Positions 1-8,576 of a DNA stretch of 64,000 nt are shown here, piece after piece (the first letter of the stretch is position 1; each line of letters begins with the position of its first letter). Origin of the DNA: Oscillospiraceae bacterium (GTDB lineage Bacteria; Bacillota; Clostridia; Oscillospirales; Oscillospiraceae); assembly GCA_902798545.1 (NCBI GenBank), contig CADBWQ010000010.1, forward strand, positions 1 through 64,000, written 5' to 3'. The position numbers were made by a program, and so were the translations under genes. The notes under the pieces were generated by a model. The model searched no databases and was not told the DNA's origin. It was given only the letters and a program-made list of their open reading frames with translations.

Positions 1-1
1 T

Positions 2-34
2 CGTGGGAGGATCGTTTCATCCGTATGTAACCAC
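2..34 (+). promoter_or_regulatory. Possible ribosomal protein L1 binding site in rplA leader
   Basis: A two-part hairpin lies just upstream of the rplA ribosome-binding site. GTGG at 3-6 pairs with CCAC at 31-34, and GGAT at 9-12 pairs with ATCC at 19-22, with an asymmetric internal loop (GA on one side, eight bases on the other). L1 is known to repress its own mRNA by binding an RNA that mimics its 23S rRNA site, which is also two short helices around an asymmetric loop. The position fits such control. The assignment is inference from shape and place only, and the left window edge may cut the element. Confidence 0.4.
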
Positions 35-53
35 TATTTAGGAGGAAAACAAA

Positions 54-746
54 GTGTTCAGAGGTAAAAACTATAAAGAGAGCGCAAAGCTCATTGATAA
101 ACAGGCTCTGTATGAGCCGAAAGATGCATTCGATCTCGTCATTAAGGCCAGCAAGGCAAAGTTCGACGAAACTGTCGAGCTGCATGTGAAGCTCGGTGTT
201 GACGGCCGTCACGCAGACCAGCAGGTCCGCGGCGCCATCGTTCTGCCGAACGGCACGGGCAAAAGCGTCCGCGTGCTGGTGTTCTGCAAGCCCGAGCGCG
301 TTGACGAAGCCATGGAGGCCGGCGCCGATTATGCCGGCGGCATGGAGCTCGTTGAGAAGATCCAGAAGGAAAACTGGTTTGAGTTCGACACGGTCATCGC
401 CAGCCCTGACATGATGGGCACTGTCGGCCGTCTTGGTAAACTCCTCGGACCGAAGGGCCTGATGCCCTCCCCGAAGGCCGGCACGGTCACCCCGAACATC
501 AAGCAGGCCATCACCGAGGCGAAAGCCGGTAAGGTCGAGTATCGTCTGGACAAGACCAACATCATCCACTGCCCCATCGGCAAGGTCAGCTTCGGTGCGG
601 ACAAGCTGTATGAGAACTATTCCGCTCTCATCGGTGCCATCAATAAGGCCAAGCCAGCCGCTGCAAAGGGCCAGTACATCCGCTCCTGCGTGACGGCCTC
701 CACCATGGGCCCCGGCGTCAAGATCAACGCCCAGAAGCAGGTCTGA
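54..746 (+). CDS. rplA: 50S ribosomal protein L1
   Basis: The 230-residue product is a full-length L1, which forms the mobile L1 stalk of the large subunit and helps release deacylated tRNA from the E site. It also acts as a translational repressor of its own mRNA. The family signature around [18 protein letters not shown] is intact at about residues 128-145. Translation starts at a GTG eight bases after GGAGG (41-45). The usual rplA neighbours rplJ and rplL do not follow; the next gene is rpmE. rplK is presumably just outside the left edge. Confidence 0.98.
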   Translation: MFRGKNYKESAKLIDKQALYEPKDAFDLVIKASKAKFDETVELHVKLGVDGRHADQQVRGAIVLPNGTGKSVRVLVFCKPERVDEAMEAGADYAGGMELVEKIQKENWFEFDTVIASPDMMGTVGRLGKLLGPKGLMPSPKAGTVTPNIKQAITEAKAGKVEYRLDKTNIIHCPIGKVSFGADKLYENYSALIGAINKAKPAAAKGQYIRSCVTASTMGPGVKINAQKQV

Positions 747-835
747 TCCGACTGCTTGTCCGACAGCCACATTGCAGCCCTGTAACGATACCGCAGAGGT
801 ATACTCAGGGCAGACTGAAATGAGGAGATAATAAT
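747..835 (+). promoter_or_regulatory. Structured leader of rpmE (putative L31 autoregulatory RNA)
   Basis: Between rplA and rpmE lies a nested hairpin. GCCCTG (777-782) pairs with CAGGGC (806-811), and inside it ATACC (788-792) pairs with GGTAT (798-802). No T-tract follows, so it is not an intrinsic terminator. It ends ten bases before the rpmE Shine-Dalgarno GAGGAG (822-827). Ribosomal-protein leaders upstream of L31 genes have been described in Firmicutes and other phyla, and this may be one. Alternatively it is a processing site within the operon. Confidence 0.4.
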
Positions 836-1036
836 ATGAAAAAAGGCATTCATCCCGATTATCAGCCGACCACGATCCGCTGCGCCTGCGGCAACGTGAT
901 TGAGACCGGTTCCACCAAGAAGAACATCACTGTTGAAATCTGCTCCAAGTGCCACCCCTTCTACACCGGCAAGCAGAAGCTCGTCGATACCAGCGGCCGC
1001 GTGGACAAGTTCAACAAGAAGTACGGCCTCAAGTAA
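836..1036 (+). CDS. rpmE: 50S ribosomal protein L31, zinc-binding form
   Basis: The 66-residue product is a complete L31 of the zinc-containing (C+) type. Cysteines at 16, 18, 36 and 39 form the CxC...CxxC metal site, and HPFYTGKQK (40-48) is the family signature. L31 bridges the central protuberance of the 50S subunit to the 30S head. Start is an ATG preceded by GAGGAG. A strong terminator follows directly. Its position behind rplA instead of beside rho or prfA is unusual for a free-living Firmicute. Confidence 0.97.
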   Translation: MKKGIHPDYQPTTIRCACGNVIETGSTKKNITVEICSKCHPFYTGKQKLVDTSGRVDKFNKKYGLK

Positions 1037-1058
1037 TCCGGTATTATTTGGAATCACC

Positions 1059-1094
1059 CCCCTGCTGCTTCATAGCGGCAGGGGATATTTTTAT
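1059..1094 (+). terminator. Intrinsic terminator after rpmE
   Basis: A ten-base-pair stem (CCCCTGCTGC at 1059-1068 with GCGGCAGGGG at 1075-1084, one G-U pair) has a six-base loop and is followed by ATATTTTTA. It separates the ribosomal genes from the molybdoenzyme cluster. Confidence 0.9.
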
Positions 1095-1178
1095 CGTCTT
1101 GTTTTCTGCTGTGATCCGTGGTATCTTAAGAAAAAGGATGAAAGAAGAATCAGCGGAAGGAGGGGGGGGAGCGAGATC

Positions 1179-1874
1179 ATGACAGAACAGAAAAGAGAAG
1201 CAGCAGAGTTGTTGCTCAGCAACCGGCTGTTCCTCTATAGCCTGCTGCATAAGCTGTTCGGTCGGGAGCCTGATGCAGAACTGCTGAATATTCTGGCGGA
1301 AAAGCACACGGGTGAGGCCTTTGGCCTGCTCAGCGGTGAAGATGGGGATGTTCTGGACCGCACGGCCACTTTCCTCGGTGAAATCCGGGAAGACAGGAAG
1401 AATCCCGCTTTTCTTGAGGAGGTAAAGGCTGAATACACCCGCCTCTTCATCGGCCCGGAGTCACTGGTGGCACCGCCATGGGAGTCGGTTTACGGACAGA
1501 AAGACGCCATGCTCTTTCAGGAGAGCACGCTGGAGGTGCGGAATACTTACCGCAGATTCGGCCTGCTCCCCGAAGGTTATCCTCGTGTGGCGGACGACAG
1601 CCTCGCACTGGAGCTGCACTTCATGGCGCTGCTGGCCCGGCACGGTCTCGGAGCTTTCTATGCCGGTGACGCTGAGGCGCTGCGGTCGGATCTGGACGGC
1701 TCCGGGGAATTTCTGGAAAAACATCTGCTGATCTGGGTGCCGAAGTTCCTGGAGTGTATGAAAGGAACCAAATCCCGGGTGCTCTATCCACAGATGTGCC
1801 TGGTGCTCGATGCGTTTCTTCAGAAAGATGCCGAGACGGTGCAGGAACTGCGTGACGCGGTGGAACTGGCATGA
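1179..1874 (+). CDS. TorD/DmsD-family molybdoenzyme chaperone
   Basis: The 231-residue product belongs to the all-helical TorD/DmsD family of redox enzyme maturation proteins. These bind the Tat signal and apo-form of a molybdoenzyme in the cytoplasm until the cofactor is inserted. EYTRLFIGP followed by PPWESVY (about residues 83-104) and DDSLALELHF are typical family signatures. The start is the ATG behind the purine run AAGGAGGGG (1157-1165); longer upstream readings overlap rpmE and its terminator. Its stop overlaps the mobA start (ATGA), so the two are translationally coupled. The likely client is the DmsA-like enzyme downstream. Confidence 0.85.
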   Translation: MTEQKREAAELLLSNRLFLYSLLHKLFGREPDAELLNILAEKHTGEAFGLLSGEDGDVLDRTATFLGEIREDRKNPAFLEEVKAEYTRLFIGPESLVAPPWESVYGQKDAMLFQESTLEVRNTYRRFGLLPEGYPRVADDSLALELHFMALLARHGLGAFYAGDAEALRSDLDGSGEFLEKHLLIWVPKFLECMKGTKSRVLYPQMCLVLDAFLQKDAETVQELRDAVELA

Positions 1875-2506
1875 GGCCGGAAGATATTTCGGCTCTGGTG
1901 CTGGCTGGCGGCTTCAGCCGGCGGATGGGATGCGACAAGGCGGCGCTGCTACTGGGCGGGAAGACCCTGCTGGAGCGCCAGACGGAAAAGCTCAGAAGGC
2001 TCGGCATCCGGGACATTATGCTGTCCGGCTGCAGAGAGGCACCGGAAGACTGTCACGCGGTGGAGGATGTGTTTCCGCACCGGGGGCCGCTCAGCGGGAT
2101 CCACGCCTGCCTTCTGGCGGCGGAGTATCCGGCCTGCCTGGTCCTGAGTGTCGATGTGCCGCTGGTGCCGGAAGACACGCTGCGGAAGCTGGTCGAGAGT
2201 CACCGACGGGAAGTGGAGCCGGGGATTACGGTGCTGCGGCACGGAGAGAAGATCGAACCGCTGCTCGCCGTGTATGATAACGAACTTCGGTGGGCGGCGG
2301 AGCGAATCCTCCGCTCGGAGAAGACCGCAGTCATGCGCCTCCTGGATGCATACACGGTACACACGGTCGACTATACCGGTGATGAATTCCAACTGACCAA
2401 CTGCAACACGCCGGAGGCGTATGCAAAGATCGCGGCGTACTGCGAAGCAAATCGTGAAGAGAATCTGCAGGCAAGAATAAAACAGCACACGGACGGATGT
2501 TTATAA
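1871..2506 (+). CDS. mobA: Molybdenum cofactor guanylyltransferase MobA
   Basis: The 211-residue enzyme transfers GMP from GTP to molybdopterin to make the guanine dinucleotide cofactor needed by DMSO-reductase-family enzymes. The nucleotide-binding loop LAGGFSRRMGCDK sits at residues 11-23, and SVDVPLV carries the metal-binding aspartate. Coupling to the TorD chaperone gene by an ATGA overlap places cofactor synthesis beside enzyme maturation, matching the oxidoreductase that follows. Confidence is high; the alternative MocA (cytidylyl) role is less likely because of the neighbouring DmsA-type enzyme. Confidence 0.9.
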   Translation: MRPEDISALVLAGGFSRRMGCDKAALLLGGKTLLERQTEKLRRLGIRDIMLSGCREAPEDCHAVEDVFPHRGPLSGIHACLLAAEYPACLVLSVDVPLVPEDTLRKLVESHRREVEPGITVLRHGEKIEPLLAVYDNELRWAAERILRSEKTAVMRLLDAYTVHTVDYTGDEFQLTNCNTPEAYAKIAAYCEANREENLQARIKQHTDGCL

Positions 2507-2550
2507 TTGACTAACCGGCGGAGATAACCGCGCCGCCTGCCCGGATTGGG

Positions 2551-2606
2551 AAAGAACAGCGAGCTGAAGCGGCAAAAAACGCCGCCTGCTTTGCTGTTCT
2601 TTTTTG
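2551..2606 (+). terminator. Terminator-like long hairpin between mobA and the reductase gene
   Basis: AAAGAACAGC (2551-2560) pairs with the complementary GCTGTTCTTT ending near 2602, enclosing an inner GCGGC/GCCGC stem, and a run of six T follows. It could end the torD-mobA transcript or act as an attenuator that sets the reductase level. Confidence 0.7.
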
Positions 2607-2649
2607 TATGCAGAGCATAGAAACACAATAGCCATCACAGGAGGAAGAC

Positions 2650-5343
2650 ATGGCGAAACAGTTGGAAGAGGTCCTGAACAAGAAGTTCAGCCGCCGGGAC
2701 TTCCTGCGGGAGAGCGTGGCAGCAACGGCGGCTGTCGCGGGACTCAGCTTCGTCGGAAGAGAGAGTACCCTCGCTTCCGCGGACAGCGTAGCCCCGGCGG
2801 AGGCGGCAGCAGTTGCCGACGCGGCGGAGGGCGGCAAATGGGTCGCGGCTCCATGCTGGCACAACTGCGGCGGCAAGTGTCTGGTCCGTGCCTGTGTGAA
2901 GGACGGCGTGATCATCCGCCAGGGCACAGACAACTTCAACACCGATGACGAAATAAACCGCCAGCATAGAGCCTGTCTGAGAGGCTTCTCTCAGCAGTAT
3001 CAGGCGAGAGGTCTGGATCGCCTGAAATACCCGATGAAGCGCAGGCACTGGAGCCCGGACGACCGCAATCCCGAGCTCAGAGGCCAGGACGAGTGGGAGC
3101 GTATCTCCTGGGATGAGGCGGCAACCTACATCCATGACGAGCTTGAGCGTATCAACAGTACCTACGGCGACAATGCGATCCTCGCCCTGGGCAGTGAGGC
3201 CAACAGTCTGCTGAATAAGCTGAATATCAACTATCTGAATACCTGGTCCACCAGTTCCTGGGGCACCTGGTACGCACCCGGCCCTCTCGGCTGGGGCGAC
3301 GGCTGCAACTACTACGACTGCAACAACGACCGCCTTGATTTTATGAACTGCGACTATGTGGTGGCTTTCGGCTACAATCCCGCATGGTCTGCTCTGGGCA
3401 ATGCCACCAACTACGCAGTCGGATGGAAGAAAGCCGGTGTCAGGTTTATCATCTTCGACCCGATCTACACCGACACCACCGCCATCCTGGATGCGAAGTG
3501 GATTCCGATCCGTCCGGGCACCGACATGGCTGCGATGATAGCGATGTCCTATGTCCTTCTGGAAGAGGACAACAACGGCTCACTGATCGACTGGGACTTT
3601 CTGGATCGCTGCTGCGTGGGCCAGGATAAGGACCACATGCCGGCAGATGTGAAGACGGATGAAAACTATTTTGATTATTTGCGCGGCGAGTATGATGGCG
3701 TGCCAAAGACGCCCGAGTGGGCCGAAAGGATCACCGGCATCCCCGCAGACACGCTGCGCGAAGTGGCTCGTATCCTGGGCAGGAACAACAATGTTGCGGT
3801 CCTCTCCTCCTGGGCCAGCGCCCGCACCTATGACACCGAGCAACTGCCTCAGACAGCCATCTGTATGGCGGCCATGGGCGGCCACATCGGCAAGAGCGGC
3901 AACTGCGTCGGACCTACCGCGTGGAACCACACCAACAACTTTGGACCGCGTCTGGTCAAGGTCGGCTCCACCGGCCCGAACGGTGCCACCGACGGCAGCG
4001 GCAAGGCGACCATGGTCTGTGAAACTCAGGTGTGGAATGCGGTGCTCGGCGAACCATTCAACCCGACCAACATCTTTAACGACCTGAACGATGCCGGCCC
4101 GAACGGCTGGAAGGAAGCGGTCGCCGGTTATGACCTGACGAAACGCGTTGAGTACATCACAGCGCCGGTCAAGATGATCTGGACGACGAACAAGGCAAAG
4201 CTCACCACCTGTGAGGGCGCAAAGAAAGGCGTCGAGGCTTTTCGCTCGGTTGAGTTTGTCGTCGGCCAGGGCCATTTCCTCACAGCCACCAACAAGTATG
4301 CCGACATCGTCCTGCCCATCACAACAAACTGGGAGCGTGAGGGCGCCTATGTCTGGGAAGGCTATATGAACCGCGATATCCTGCTCATCAACCGTAAGGT
4401 GGTTGAACCGTTCTACGAGTCCAGGAGCGACGCCGAAGCCATGATGACCATCGGTGAGAAATTCGGCCTCAGCCCCGATCTGTGGGGCACCGTCAGTGCC
4501 ACCCAGCTGCTCTTCAACTCCGTTGTCACATCTACCGTCATCAAGGAAGACGGAAAGACCTGGGAAAACCTGGTCTCCGTCACCGAGAGCGATATCAAGG
4601 AATGGGGCGTTGAGGGCGAGCCGCAGGAGGGGCGCGTCCCCATAAGCAAATATATGGAGGATGGCCTGTACCGTGTCGATCGCTATGTCGGCGACAACTT
4701 CGGCTACATCGACAAGAAGGAATTCCGCGAGGATCCCGAAGCCAACCCGATCGGCACCAACTCCGGCAAGATTGAGTTTGCCTGCCAGACCTGGGCGGAT
4801 ATTCTGAACAGTCAGGGCTTTTCTGAAGAGGAATACAGCGCAATCCCGAAGTATCGTGCCCCGACACAGGGATACGAGGACACCTTCGTGGATGGCAACC
4901 TGGACGGAGAAAAGACCGCGTTCCCGCTGCAGTGCATCAACCCGCACTATCAGAGACGTGCTCACTCGATCTTCGACAACGTGCCATGGCTGCGTGAAGC
5001 ACTGGCCAACCCCGTTTATCTGTCGAAGAAAGATGCGGAGAACCGCGGCATCGTGGATGGTGACACGGTTAAGATCTCTTCCCGGTACGGTGAAACGCTG
5101 CGTCACGCCTATGTCACCGCCCGCATGATGCCCGGTGTTGTCGGACTGCCGCATGGACCGTGGATCCGCATCGATGAGGAGACCGGTATCGACCACGCCG
5201 GCTCGGAAAACTACATCACCGGCAACGTGGCCCGCGGCCTCGGCTGCAGCGGCTACAACACCCTGAACGTGGAAGTAACAAAATACGATGGCGAGGCAAT
5301 TCCTGAAGACGTCGAAATTCCTCAGACCATTTTATTCGAGTGA
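2650..5343 (+). CDS. Tat-exported DMSO-reductase-family molybdopterin oxidoreductase, catalytic subunit
   Basis: The 897-residue product is a bis-MGD molybdoenzyme related to DmsA/YnfE. A twin-arginine signal FSRRDFLRE lies at residues 13-21 followed by a hydrophobic alanine-rich stretch, so the enzyme is exported folded. Cysteines 69, 73, 77 and 109 form the 4Fe-4S (FS0) site. The molybdopterin oxidoreductase body and the C-terminal dinucleotide-binding domain (DGDTVKISSRYGE near 810) follow. The molybdenum ligand cannot be assigned by eye. The natural substrate is unknown: S- or N-oxides, or one of the many gut substrates of this family such as catechols. Start ATG has AGGAGG upstream. Confidence 0.9.
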   Translation: MAKQLEEVLNKKFSRRDFLRESVAATAAVAGLSFVGRESTLASADSVAPAEAAAVADAAEGGKWVAAPCWHNCGGKCLVRACVKDGVIIRQGTDNFNTDDEINRQHRACLRGFSQQYQARGLDRLKYPMKRRHWSPDDRNPELRGQDEWERISWDEAATYIHDELERINSTYGDNAILALGSEANSLLNKLNINYLNTWSTSSWGTWYAPGPLGWGDGCNYYDCNNDRLDFMNCDYVVAFGYNPAWSALGNATNYAVGWKKAGVRFIIFDPIYTDTTAILDAKWIPIRPGTDMAAMIAMSYVLLEEDNNGSLIDWDFLDRCCVGQDKDHMPADVKTDENYFDYLRGEYDGVPKTPEWAERITGIPADTLREVARILGRNNNVAVLSSWASARTYDTEQLPQTAICMAAMGGHIGKSGNCVGPTAWNHTNNFGPRLVKVGSTGPNGATDGSGKATMVCETQVWNAVLGEPFNPTNIFNDLNDAGPNGWKEAVAGYDLTKRVEYITAPVKMIWTTNKAKLTTCEGAKKGVEAFRSVEFVVGQGHFLTATNKYADIVLPITTNWEREGAYVWEGYMNRDILLINRKVVEPFYESRSDAEAMMTIGEKFGLSPDLWGTVSATQLLFNSVVTSTVIKEDGKTWENLVSVTESDIKEWGVEGEPQEGRVPISKYMEDGLYRVDRYVGDNFGYIDKKEFREDPEANPIGTNSGKIEFACQTWADILNSQGFSEEEYSAIPKYRAPTQGYEDTFVDGNLDGEKTAFPLQCINPHYQRRAHSIFDNVPWLREALANPVYLSKKDAENRGIVDGDTVKISSRYGETLRHAYVTARMMPGVVGLPHGPWIRIDEETGIDHAGSENYITGNVARGLGCSGYNTLNVEVTKYDGEAIPEDVEIPQTILFE

Positions 5344-5359
5344 TTGAGGAGAAAAGGAC

Positions 5360-5947
5360 ATGGCACAGTATGGATTCTATTTTGACCAGACCGTGTGTGC
5401 CGGCTGCCACACATGTCAGATCGCGTGCAAGGACAAGAACCGTCTGGAAGTCGGTACTCTTTATCGGAAGGTGATCACCTGCGAGACCGGTGAGTATCCC
5501 AACCCGGGCATCTATCACCTGCCTATGGCCTGCAATCACTGTGACGACCCTGCCTGCGTCGCCGCATGTCCCACCGGCAGAACCGTGAAGGACGCGGAGA
5601 CGGGCCTGGTCTGTCACGACGACAATATCAAGTGCCTTGGTGAGATCTGCCAGATGTGTGTCAAGGCCTGCCCCTACGGTCATCCGGTCTATGTCCCCGA
5701 GAAGAAAGCCGCCGGCAAATGCAATGGCTGTATTGAGCTGGTGCGCAAGGGCCAGGCGCCCGCCTGTGTGGAGAGCTGCATGATGCGCGCGTTGAAGTTC
5801 GGCCTCATGGACGAGTTGAAGGCAAGCTACGGAGAGAATGTCGTGACGGGGCTGCCCTGCTACCCGGATGGCGGTACCGGTCCCAACTTCCTGATCCACC
5901 CGAGCAAGGCGGCCCTGGAAGAAAACTTCGAAGTCAAGATTGTCTGA
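5360..5947 (+). CDS. DmsB-like 4Fe-4S electron-transfer subunit
   Basis: The 195-residue product carries four ferredoxin-type cysteine clusters, beginning with CAGCHTCQIAC at 13-23 and CDDPACVAACP near 61-71. It would hold four Fe-S clusters passing electrons to the catalytic subunit encoded 16 bases upstream. It lacks a signal sequence, as is usual for subunits that ride out with a Tat-bearing partner. No DmsC-type membrane anchor follows; the next feature is a terminator, so the quinol or other electron donor is not defined by this locus. Confidence 0.9.
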   Translation: MAQYGFYFDQTVCAGCHTCQIACKDKNRLEVGTLYRKVITCETGEYPNPGIYHLPMACNHCDDPACVAACPTGRTVKDAETGLVCHDDNIKCLGEICQMCVKACPYGHPVYVPEKKAAGKCNGCIELVRKGQAPACVESCMMRALKFGLMDELKASYGENVVTGLPCYPDGGTGPNFLIHPSKAALEENFEVKIV

Positions 5948-6006
5948 GACAGGAAAGCTCAGTACGGTATATAACCATGCGCGATTATATGCAGCAGCGG
6001 TAAAAC

Positions 6007-6038
6007 AAAAAAGAACGCAGTGAACTGCGTTCTTTTTT
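6007..6038. terminator. Bidirectional terminator
   Basis: A perfect 15-base inverted repeat (A-tract, GAACGCAGT, then ACTGCGTTC and T-tract) lies between the convergent reductase operon and phosphatase gene, so it can stop transcripts from both strands. Confidence 0.93.
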
Positions 6039-6100
6039 GCTTCGGAAGGCTGAGCTGCCGACTGGTGTCAGATGATTGCCCGGACAGAAGGCATGTGATA

Positions 6101-8329
6101 TCAGCCTTTTCCGTTATCAGAGCCATCGGACAGGCTGTTCTGCTTCCTGACAGCCTTAACGGCATCAGGACCGACATATTTCAGGCACAGCATGGTGATG
6201 TCATCAAACTGTTCGGCGTCCCCAACAAAGGCGTCGATGTCTTCTTTGACATTCCTGAGAATCGTCATAGGGTCGGCATCCGGCTGACGGTTCAGAGCAT
6301 CAAGCATGCGATCCGTCCCGAAGAGTTCTTCCTCGGCATTGGTCGCCTCTGATACGCCGTCAGTAAAGACGAAAACACTGTCACCGGGATGAAGCTCAAA
6401 GCTGTGTTCCCGGAAGGAGATGCCGTCCATCACGGCCACGGCAGGAGAATGACGGTAGACGACCAGCGCGTATTCCCCACCGGCACGGCGCAGGGCGGGA
6501 TGCTCATGTCCGGCGTTGGCTGCAACACCCCTGCCGGTAGAGATCTCCAGGACGGCCAGCCACACAGTGACAAAGAAGCCGGGGTCATTGCCGTCGCATA
6601 ACTGGTTGTTCACAGCGGCCAGAACTTGAGCAGGGCTTTCGCCGCTCTGGAGATGGGACTTGATCAGAACACGCGAGACCATCATGAACAGAGCGGCAGG
6701 GACGCCTTTACCGGATACATCTGCCAGCACCATGGCAATGTGATCGTCGTCAACCAGAAAGAAATCGTAGAAATCGCCGCCAACTTCTTTCGCGGGATCC
6801 ATGGTAGCGTAGATATCAAACTCCGGCCGGTTTGGAAAAGCCGGGAAAAGCCTCGGCAGCTGGCTGGCCTGAATGGCCGTGGCCATATTAAGCTCGGCTC
6901 CGATCCGCTCTTTCTCGGCGGTGACCTGCTTCACCTGATCAATATAATGAAGAGTCCGTGCTGAGAGAGTAGCGAAGGACTCAGCCAGAATTTCAATTTC
7001 GTCTCCGGTGCGGTATTCCGGCTCCATCTTAAACTGCAGGTCCTCTCCACTCAGAGAGCCAACCCGACTGGTCATTCGATCCAGAGGGCGTACGATCTGC
7101 CGGGAAACACGGTTTGCCGCTATGCATCCCAACACAAGAATCAGGAGAAGCATGATGAGGATTGTCTGTTTCGAACGGTTCAGGCGCTGGTTATAGGAAA
7201 CAGCTGCATCTGCCAGCACCTCGTCCACCTGCTGCTCCATCATCACGGTAGGGCGTTCCGTTGCCGCTTTGTCTACCACGGACACCACTGTCCAGCCCAG
7301 CGTTTCAACCGGCGCCCCGCTCAAATATACCAGATCTCCGTCCAGATTCAGCTCGCGGATCCCGGTCATCCCACCAAGAGCATCCCGAATGAATGCCGCG
7401 AGATCCTCCTGTTCCGAGAAGCGAAGGTCTGAAGCACTGTCCGCAGCCCGTGCACTGAGTGTGCCCTGATTCATCGGGGAGAAGAGAACGTGTCCCTTGT
7501 CGTTGATGATGCAGGTATAGTTTACAGCATCCCCGGAACTCTCCACCGCCTGGGCCATCTCATTGAGGAACATATCAGCTGCGACCACAGCCACAAGACG
7601 ACCGTTCTGCCGGACAGGCATGGAACAGGTAATGCCAATCTCGCCCGTGAAGGTGTCCTGCAGCACATCTGTGAAGAACAGAGAATCACTCTGCGCTGCA
7701 CCCAGGTACCACGGACGCTCCCGGATGGGAATGGTGAGATAATTCCCCTGACTGTCCACCCGGGCTCCGGCCTTGTCATCCACGCAGAGCATGTACCCTT
7801 CCGGAACAGCGATATAGACGGAGCTGGTACCCTCATTGCGGTACAGTGAGACCATGAGATCAGAGAGATTGGCCAGAAGGCCGAGCTTCTCGGTCACGGC
7901 GAGGTCCTCGGGCATGCGTCCTGTCTCACCCACCAGCTGCATTGTGACTGTCCCGTCCGTCGCCGGATCCGGGAGAGAGAAAGGCCTCGCGGAATAGATT
8001 TCAGGGGTTTTCAGCAGCTCAGCCGCACTGTCAGAAAGGATCTGTACTGTGGAGGACAGCCCCGCAAAGAGATCATCAACCAGTGCTGCCGCCATCTGGG
8101 TCTGAACAGTGAGACTTTCACCAACGACCGCGCTCATGGTTTCCTCTGAGATCGCTGCGATGGCTTCCTTCTGGCGGAGATTCGTCTCCTCCGTGAGCAA
8201 CTCGAGATTCCTGCCCTGGTAGAGGATCACCGCAGTATAGGCCGCCACCATCAGGACAATCGTGACCAGCACCAGGTTGAAGACCTTCTGCTGGATGCCG
8301 CCGATTACAATGTTTTTGACTTTCTTCAT
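6101..8329 (-). CDS. Membrane sensor PP2C-type (SpoIIE) serine phosphatase with HAMP domain
   Basis: The 742-residue protein has a transmembrane helix at about 15-37, a large extracellular Cache-like sensor region, a second helix at about 388-410, a HAMP linker, and a C-terminal SpoIIE/RsbU phosphatase domain. The phosphatase motifs GGDFYDFF, DVSGKGVPAALFM, FTDGVSEA and DDITM are present, so the metal-binding aspartates look intact. Such proteins dephosphorylate anti-anti-sigma (STAS) partners in response to an external signal; none is encoded nearby. The start was chosen at the ATG with AGGAG six bases upstream; a longer reading would run into an extended -10 element at 8413-8421. Confidence 0.9.
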   Translation of the reverse strand: MKKVKNIVIGGIQQKVFNLVLVTIVLMVAAYTAVILYQGRNLELLTEETNLRQKEAIAAISEETMSAVVGESLTVQTQMAAALVDDLFAGLSSTVQILSDSAAELLKTPEIYSARPFSLPDPATDGTVTMQLVGETGRMPEDLAVTEKLGLLANLSDLMVSLYRNEGTSSVYIAVPEGYMLCVDDKAGARVDSQGNYLTIPIRERPWYLGAAQSDSLFFTDVLQDTFTGEIGITCSMPVRQNGRLVAVVAADMFLNEMAQAVESSGDAVNYTCIINDKGHVLFSPMNQGTLSARAADSASDLRFSEQEDLAAFIRDALGGMTGIRELNLDGDLVYLSGAPVETLGWTVVSVVDKAATERPTVMMEQQVDEVLADAAVSYNQRLNRSKQTILIMLLLILVLGCIAANRVSRQIVRPLDRMTSRVGSLSGEDLQFKMEPEYRTGDEIEILAESFATLSARTLHYIDQVKQVTAEKERIGAELNMATAIQASQLPRLFPAFPNRPEFDIYATMDPAKEVGGDFYDFFLVDDDHIAMVLADVSGKGVPAALFMMVSRVLIKSHLQSGESPAQVLAAVNNQLCDGNDPGFFVTVWLAVLEISTGRGVAANAGHEHPALRRAGGEYALVVYRHSPAVAVMDGISFREHSFELHPGDSVFVFTDGVSEATNAEEELFGTDRMLDALNRQPDADPMTILRNVKEDIDAFVGDAEQFDDITMLCLKYVGPDAVKAVRKQNSLSDGSDNGKG

Positions 8330-8412
8330 TTCTTCTCCTGTTGGAAGGTTATACGACCAGTTGAGTCGTTCTTTGGTCACAGAATATCCAAAGCACATAA
8401 AGCACATTATAA

Positions 8413-8421
8413 ATTATAACA
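8413..8421 (-). promoter_or_regulatory. Extended -10 promoter element of the phosphatase gene
   Basis: On the minus strand TGTTATAAT is an extended -10 box about 84 bases before the chosen start codon. The -35 region is weak, which is common for extended -10 promoters. Confidence 0.5.
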
Positions 8422-8502
8422 GATTCAGGATCGCAATTCCATAGCTGTTTTTGACAGAATATGGCATTGGAAGAAAGAAGGGAATAGTACAGACTTTTTA
8501 CG

Positions 8503-8531
8503 TTGATGATTGGAATCGTTCGTGATAAAAT
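8503..8531 (+). promoter_or_regulatory. Sigma-A type promoter for the UlaG-like gene
   Basis: TTGATG (8503-8508), a 17-base spacer and TAAAAT (8526-8531) give a good vegetative promoter about 45 bases before the downstream start codon. Confidence 0.6.
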
Positions 8532-8576
8532 AATAACATCTCCATGTACGACAAATTGGGAAAGAAGGAAAAGCGA

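Noticed and set aside
747-835. L10 leader RNA
   Set aside because: The position after rplA suggested it, but the next gene is rpmE and the conserved L10 leader core could not be matched.
900-1178. N-terminal extension of the TorD-like protein
   Set aside because: It overlaps rpmE and its terminator; the ATG at 1179 follows a strong ribosome-binding site.
3580-5196. Long minus-strand open frame of 538 codons opposite the reductase gene
   Set aside because: It is a mirror of high-GC codon use in the real gene, has no ribosome-binding site and no recognisable domain.
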